Notes under the pieces: model-generated
Told to the model about the DNA's origin: nothing
What the model saw: only the letters and a program-made list of their open reading frames with translations
Databases searched by the model: none
Made by a program: the position numbers and the translations under genes
From: Cephalothrix spiralis
Taxonomy: Eukaryota; Nemertea; Palaeonemertea; Archinemertea; Cephalotrichidae
Assembly (NCBI GenBank): GCA_032353305.1
Contig: JAUCNG010391368.1
Location: forward strand, 1 to 10,857
Reading direction: 5' to 3'
DNA length: 10,857 nucleotides
Shown here: in pieces, positions 6,470 to 10,857 of the stretch
Layout of the letters: every line of letters starts with the position of its first letter
Position numbering within the stretch: position 1 is the stretch's first letter

Positions 6470-8281
6470 ATGGAAATGGTATTATTTGAATCCGAAGACA
6501 GTGCCTCTGAACCAAACGATAACCAATCTGGTAACACTGAAAATAACAAAATTTCTTGGATCGATAAAATCATAAAATCAGTTGAAACCCAACCCATTTT
6601 TTCATTGACGTATGAAAAATTTCACAAATGGTTCGAAATAATAACTGAAAATAAAATTGACGAATATTCAGCTTTGAAAATACATGCTGGGGAAAATGTA
6701 ATGAATATTTTGCTGAATATACCGTTTAATTTTGGAGAGACTTCAATCAGAGCCTATCAAAGACCGTTAATGTTATGTGCCTCGTTTTGCTCAATCGAAA
6801 TATTCAAAGAAATGGTTAAAGATGGTGTCAATTTGAACGTTATCGATTGTCATCATCATAATGTTCTCCATGCACTTGTTTTCGCGGTGGTTGTGTCTCC
6901 AGCGAATGAAGAAAAGTATATGCAACTTTTTGGCATCATAAAACAAAGTTTGGATGCAAATAAGCTGGCAGATTTGATGCACATGGAAGAAGCTGATGGT
7001 TTAAGGCCGTTAGAGTTATCCGCAAAATATGGCACATTTGGGTTATTCAAATTATATCTGAGGGAGTACATAATAGATACGAAACCAGCCGGTTTAACAA
7101 CGGAAGTAACCTATGACCTCTCTGATTATACCTTAGGTCATGATCGTAAGAGGGCACTGCGATCGCCTATTCGATATTTCCAATATATTACTGAAAATAG
7201 TGAGCAGAATTTTTGTAAACATGGACTAGACCACTTCCCTGTTGTTAGAAAATGGATTAGAAGCACAATTTACCAGTCTATTATTTGGTGTATTATTTGG
7301 CTTGTTTTTAGGACTGCATTTTTTGTACAATTTATAACCTTTGACCCAAATAGTTTACCTAATACTTGCTTAAATAAGACAATTTCATGGTGTTTAAAAA
7401 ATGAAGCGGGTACAACATTTATTTTCTACTATTACTTAATTGCTTTTTTTATTCTAATTATCGATTCAATTGAAATTTTAATCAATTACTTTGATAAAAA
7501 TAGAAATTCAGCCTTAAATCTAAAATGTCAATCTAAAAATGAAGTTTATATAGCTTCAATAAACTTCTACCGCATCAATCAGTTTATATTAATGCTAGTA
7601 ATAGCAAGCTATATTCCCTACCTTAGTTTTAATCCTGATAATATATCACTAAAAGACGGAATATTTTTCCTCAAGGTCATATCTTATACTTTTGTAATAT
7701 TGAGTTTTTTGTTTGTTTTAGAGCATTTACCCATAATAGGTGGTTTTGCAGTCATACTTCAAAAAATGATGGGTACAGTCTCTATGTTTGCAACTATAGC
7801 CTGTGGCATTTTAACTGTATTTGTTATATTTTTTCGCCAAACATATTACCACCATTTTAAAAATAATGAACCGATAGTCGGCGCTGTATATCGTGTATTT
7901 TTGCTATCTATAGGGGCATATGATTTTTCTGCAGTTGAAAACGGCGATTGGTTTATGTTTGGAGTACACTGGGTATTTTACTTTTTTAGCAGTATTTTAC
8001 TACTAAATTACCTTATAGCAGCTATGACGTCACAGATACCTGATAAAGCTAATGCGCGGCAAAAGTTGCAAATTTTTCGATATATTTGCACTGTAATTTT
8101 AGTTGAAGATAGGGTTGGGTTTTGGTTTGCAAAGTTATGTAATCGATTCAATATTTGGAAACCAAAAGAAATTATTATTACTGTTTATGAAAATAGTTTT
8201 TACATTGTTGAAGATGTGAAAAATCAGGCCAAACTTTGTGCTAATGATGTCAAAAGTGAAACAGAGTCGTATCATGTCTGA
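6470..8281 (+). CDS. Compact TRPV-family cation channel
   Basis: This single 603-codon frame encodes a plasma-membrane cation channel subunit of the TRPV type, whose relatives form tetramers in sensory or calcium-entry roles. The first 30 residues are acidic and polar. Ankyrin-type repeats follow: a weak one near 65-90, one at 96-126, one with the TRPV-typical VLHALV (132-137), and DGLRPLELSAKYGTFGLFKL (176-195). Residues 214-240 match the TRPV linker (YDLS, then RSPIRYFQYI). Membrane segments lie near 265-290, 317-340, 367-387, 397-420, 432-456 and 493-519. The pore loop is about 468-487, with SIGAYD (480-485) where TRPVs have TIGMGD. Segment 6 ends in ILLLNYLIAAM, a TRP signature. The TRP-box tryptophan is missing (KLQIF instead). 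The protein is shorter than usual TRPVs (640-870), mainly from loss of the first ankyrin repeats. The start at 6470 has G at -3 and G at +4; M3 (6476) is also possible. No canonical AATAAA is seen in the first 500 bases after the stop. Family confidence is high; substrate and stimulus are unknown. Confidence 0.87.
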   Translation: MEMVLFESEDSASEPNDNQSGNTENNKISWIDKIIKSVETQPIFSLTYEKFHKWFEIITENKIDEYSALKIHAGENVMNILLNIPFNFGETSIRAYQRPLMLCASFCSIEIFKEMVKDGVNLNVIDCHHHNVLHALVFAVVVSPANEEKYMQLFGIIKQSLDANKLADLMHMEEADGLRPLELSAKYGTFGLFKLYLREYIIDTKPAGLTTEVTYDLSDYTLGHDRKRALRSPIRYFQYITENSEQNFCKHGLDHFPVVRKWIRSTIYQSIIWCIIWLVFRTAFFVQFITFDPNSLPNTCLNKTISWCLKNEAGTTFIFYYYLIAFFILIIDSIEILINYFDKNRNSALNLKCQSKNEVYIASINFYRINQFILMLVIASYIPYLSFNPDNISLKDGIFFLKVISYTFVILSFLFVLEHLPIIGGFAVILQKMMGTVSMFATIACGILTVFVIFFRQTYYHHFKNNEPIVGAVYRVFLLSIGAYDFSAVENGDWFMFGVHWVFYFFSSILLLNYLIAAMTSQIPDKANARQKLQIFRYICTVILVEDRVGFWFAKLCNRFNIWKPKEIIITVYENSFYIVEDVKNQAKLCANDVKSETESYHV

Positions 8282-9090
8282 ATTCAGAAAGGGGTATATA
8301 TGGAACTTTTAAATAGAGGGGACATTACTTATTTAATACATGTACATTTATATACTTAAATGTTTTGAAATACCATTTGAACATAAAATTTTATTTTGAT
8401 TGACATCAGTTTGTTTTTCACGATTTTTTAGGTACAACATTTTGTATAATCTGATTTCCCAAAACTCAGACCAGAATTTTTTCAAAGTCTTTTTACGATT
8501 TGGAAATTGCATTAATGGTGAAACTATGTAAGGGGGGTCCCATCACTCCCGTGTTCCCATGTGTTCATTCTTTTTTATACCCTAGTTCCCGTGTTCTCTA
8601 TCAATTTTACAAAAATGTTCCAAAAAGAATTGGGAGCTATAGAACATATCAAAGGCCCATTCGTGATATGAAAATGTCCAATATGAAAATTGTGAAAAAT
8701 TAGAGGGAAAATTGGGCTTTTCTTCGTTGTTTTCCATCAATAATGATATTCCTTGTTCCCGAAATCGGCAATGCTATTTTCCCATGTTCCCGCACTTTTT
8801 TTCACAATGTTCTCGGGTTCCCGCCCATTTTACCTCCGTGTTCCCGAATATCGCTTACAGTTGGAAATAATGGTCCACAATTTGGCTAATTTACCGTAAC
8901 ATGGGGTCAGTCGGGACAGTTTTCTACCCAACTTGATCATCAAAAAACCATAATACATATACATTGTATATAAATTTATCATTGATCCTAATAATACATA
9001 ATTCTATACTGGCGTCGGCGCCACAAACTCAGTTCTCGAAATGCTTTAAAATCGGATCTCTAGTTAATTCACAATTTTCAAAAATTTCCT
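8282..9090. other. 3' flank of the TRPV-like gene with a GTTCCC-rich tract
   Basis: About 8282-8500 is presumably 3' UTR and flank; only weak poly(A) variants (CATAAA near 8382) are present. From 8553 to 8846 the word GTTCCC occurs six times (8553, 8585, 8755, 8786, 8817, 8840) with GTTCTC at 8593 and 8809, often preceded by CGT or CAT. The 67-codon frame at 8500-8703 has no recognisable motif and is not called. Confidence 0.45.
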
Positions 9091-9111
9091 CGCCTCGCTA
9101 CCGCTCGGCTC
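9091..9111 (+). repeat. Diverged copy of the CG-rich core repeat
   Basis: CGCCTCGCTACCGCTCGGCTC differs from the exact core by one substitution and one inserted base. Its flanks (AAAAATTTCCT before; ATAACA and later AAAGGCGCGCAA after) match those of the copy at 1611, so it belongs to the same family. It lies 502 bp, close to three monomer lengths, before the next core at 9593. Confidence 0.75.
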
Positions 9112-9236
9112 CATAACACAACATAATTTATTTATAAAAGAACTAAAGGCGCGCAACAAATAACAGCTTTTCTTCCAGGCCACGTATAAAAATTAATTTT
9201 ATCTTTATGATAGATAGCCCTTTATGTTAATCAAAT

Positions 9237-9290
9237 ATGGTCATTGACACAAATATGAAAATTATGGTCACTGACATAAATTTTAAAAAT
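9237..9290 (+). repeat. Degenerate 27-bp tandem duplication
   Basis: ATGGTCATTGACACAAATAT at 9237 is followed, one 27-base unit later at 9264, by ATGGTCACTGACATAAATTT. The copies match at roughly four bases in five. There is no coding sense. Confidence 0.7.
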
Positions 9291-9569
9291 TCAAAAATTG
9301 AAATGTTTCCTTAATTGGTCCCTATACATACATGTAGATACACATTTTCACTCTCAACTGTGTATGGTCGGTGTTAATTCTTAGTAGCATTTGCGTATGA
9401 TGACAACGATAATGAACAAAATAAGAGAAAACCGAAGTTTTAATCCATGGACACAACCACGAAGACCTTATAACTAATATTTCGGTTTATTGTACCGTTG
9501 TCAAAGTTGAAAAATATCAAATTATAAACTCAAATATCAAAATATTGGTTATTTTGTTGCAAAAGTTTT

Positions 9570-10030
9570 GTTCCTAATTCAAATTTTTTCTTCGCCTCGC
9601 TTCGCTCGGCTCGATTTTTAAATATCAGTTATTTTGTTGAAAGAGAGCGCAAAAATGTAACGCACTTTTTTTGTTAACTCTCAATTTCGTATTGTTGATA
9701 ACAATGGTGTTATATATAGCTATAGATGATTTTCTAATGTTAAAACTTAAATTTTTCCCCACCTCGCTTCAATTGTTATTTCGTTAAAAGAAGGCGTACA
9801 AATTTTTTCTGTTAACTATTAAAACCTTTCGTAGTTTTGATTATAGATTTAATCGTTTTATAAATAATAGAAATTGTGTCAAAATATGTAATCTATACGA
9901 TTTCCTAATGTAAAAGCCCAATTTTTTCCTCGCCTCGCTTCGCTCGGCTCGATTTTAAAATATCGGTTATATTGTTGAAAGAGGGCGCAAAAATGTAACG
10001 CACTGTTTCTGTTAACTCTTTACTGATACT
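9570..10030 (+). repeat. Tandem CG-rich-core monomers, locus 2 (period about 170 bp)
   Basis: Cores start at 9593 (exact), 9760 (truncated, CACCTCGCTTC) and 9931 (exact), a period of 167 and 171 bp. The outer copies also share TATCRGTTATWTTGTTGAAA and GCGCAAAAATGTAACGCACT, the latter at about 9647 and 9985, followed by GTTAACTCT. The middle copy has lost the right half of its core but keeps TTTCTGTTAACT at the equivalent place. This is the same family as locus 1, with shorter monomers. Confidence 0.85.
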
Positions 10031-10046
10031 ATTAAGTTTAAACGCA

Positions 10047-10106
10047 TACGAATAACGAGTATCGCTCTCCGCTCAATTAAAGCGGTTACGAATAACGAAT
10101 CTCGCT
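10047..10106 (+). repeat. Short direct repeat TACGAATAACGARTMTCGCT
   Basis: Two 20-base copies at 10047-10066 and 10087-10106 differ at two positions and are 40 bases apart. Related AGCGGATACGGATAAC and AGCGGATCGCGGATAC words follow at about 10177 and 10206. The tract directly follows the locus 2 monomers and may be the flank of the same element. Confidence 0.6.
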
Positions 10107-10206
10107 ACCTGAATAATCTGATCATTAGTAGGCCGAAACGTTTAACGAATCAGAAACAATTTGCTCCGAATATTTAGCGGATACGGATAACTGGCAAAAT
10201 TCCTTA

Positions 10207-10857
10207 GCGGATCGCGGATACAGACATAAGCTACGACCCCCTCTTGCATACCATTCTAAACACGGTTGTGTCTTGGAACCAGTCTAAATCCTATACTAAG
10301 CATAAGAACTATGAGGGACCCTTTTTGAGCGTCATCGCCCGATATTTAAGCTTTTCGACGACCAAATTTATGATATTTCAAAATTGACAATTGACATTGA
10401 ATAAAATTGACACATTTAATTTGTAAATATGACATATGAATATCACCTGTAGCGACAAAAGACATCTGACATCCGGGATTTTCTTATAATATTAAACTTT
10501 TAAAGTGGCTCAAGTTATTTCTATGCTTGATGCCTTGATTACGTGATATAAATTTTAAAATTTGCCACTAGAATCCTCTATACTAGCAACAATTTTGGTA
10601 AGATAAGGGAATAAAGGGGTAATTTATGAAAAGATCATTGCATTGGTTAGCTGCATATGTCAACATTCTGATAAGAGAATGTTACCATATGCCAGGTCCT
10701 TATGCCTATGTATATCCTTTATATTGACGGTCGACCCTATTATCATATTAGTGCAAAACTCCGCGGATTAATGCATAGTAAATAGGCCATTTCAGGATAA
10801 GAGCTGGCTTCTGTCCAACATCAATCAAACTTGACAGGTTCAAGTTTGGTTGGTCAC
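10207..10857. other. Intergenic DNA to the window end, one hairpin, no gene recognised
   Basis: No open frame of note, RNA gene or family motif is visible. TTGACA-like words cluster near 10384-10412. The only structured element is the hairpin at 10653-10692, listed separately. Confidence 0.45.
10653..10692. repeat. Near-perfect 40-nt hairpin
   Basis: GCATATG (10653-10659) pairs with CATATGC (10686-10692), and AACATTCT (10662-10669) pairs with AGAATGTT (10676-10683). Two mismatched base pairs separate the stems and the loop is GATAAG. That is 15 paired bases in arms of 17. It is shorter than a normal microRNA precursor, and I found no pairing beyond the base of the stem. Confidence 0.85.

Noticed and set aside
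8500-8703. 67-codon frame downstream of the channel gene
   Set aside because: It lies in the GTTCCC word cluster, with no domain or context support.

Overview
The window looks like AT-rich metazoan nuclear DNA with two protein-coding genes, both on the + strand, in long repeat-bearing non-coding DNA. A GT-AG intron, strong Kozak contexts, a fibrinogen-related lectin gene, a TRPV-type channel and satellite-like repeats point to an invertebrate. Frequent TACATGTA-type words and tandem monomers resembling the pearl-type elements described from bivalves make a mollusc, probably a bivalve, my best guess. That is inference; no marker gene fixes the species.

Gene 1 (337-2582, two exons) encodes a predicted secreted 418-residue fibrinogen-related protein. 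Exon 1 carries a signal peptide, a domain I do not recognise and a short heptad coiled coil. A 989-base phase-1 intron follows, then exon 2 with most of a fibrinogen C-terminal (FReD) domain. The start of the FReD, normally some 35-45 residues with its first cysteine, is not visible. The intron is largely repeat: short TCCTACTTTTT motifs and CG-rich-core monomers between a 13-bp inverted repeat.

Between the genes (2583-6469) I find no convincing gene. It holds a 133-147-bp foldback near 5519-5651, a perfect two-copy 30-bp tandem repeat of an imperfect palindrome (5687-5746), and a TAGCGCT-rich segment bounded by short inverted repeats (6025-6322) that ends about 150 bases upstream of gene 2.

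Gene 2 (6470-8281) is an uninterrupted 603-residue open frame for a compact TRPV-family cation channel: truncated ankyrin region, TRPV-style linker, six membrane segments and a pore loop with a divergent filter.

Downstream (8282-10857) lie a cluster of GTTCCC words, a second locus of the same CG-rich-core repeat family (about 167-171-bp period, 9550-9990), short direct repeats and a clean 40-nt hairpin at 10653-10692. The two genes have no evident functional link. The shared feature of the window is the recurrent 20-bp core CGCCTCGCTTCGCTCGGCTC, invariant in four places while its surroundings have diverged.
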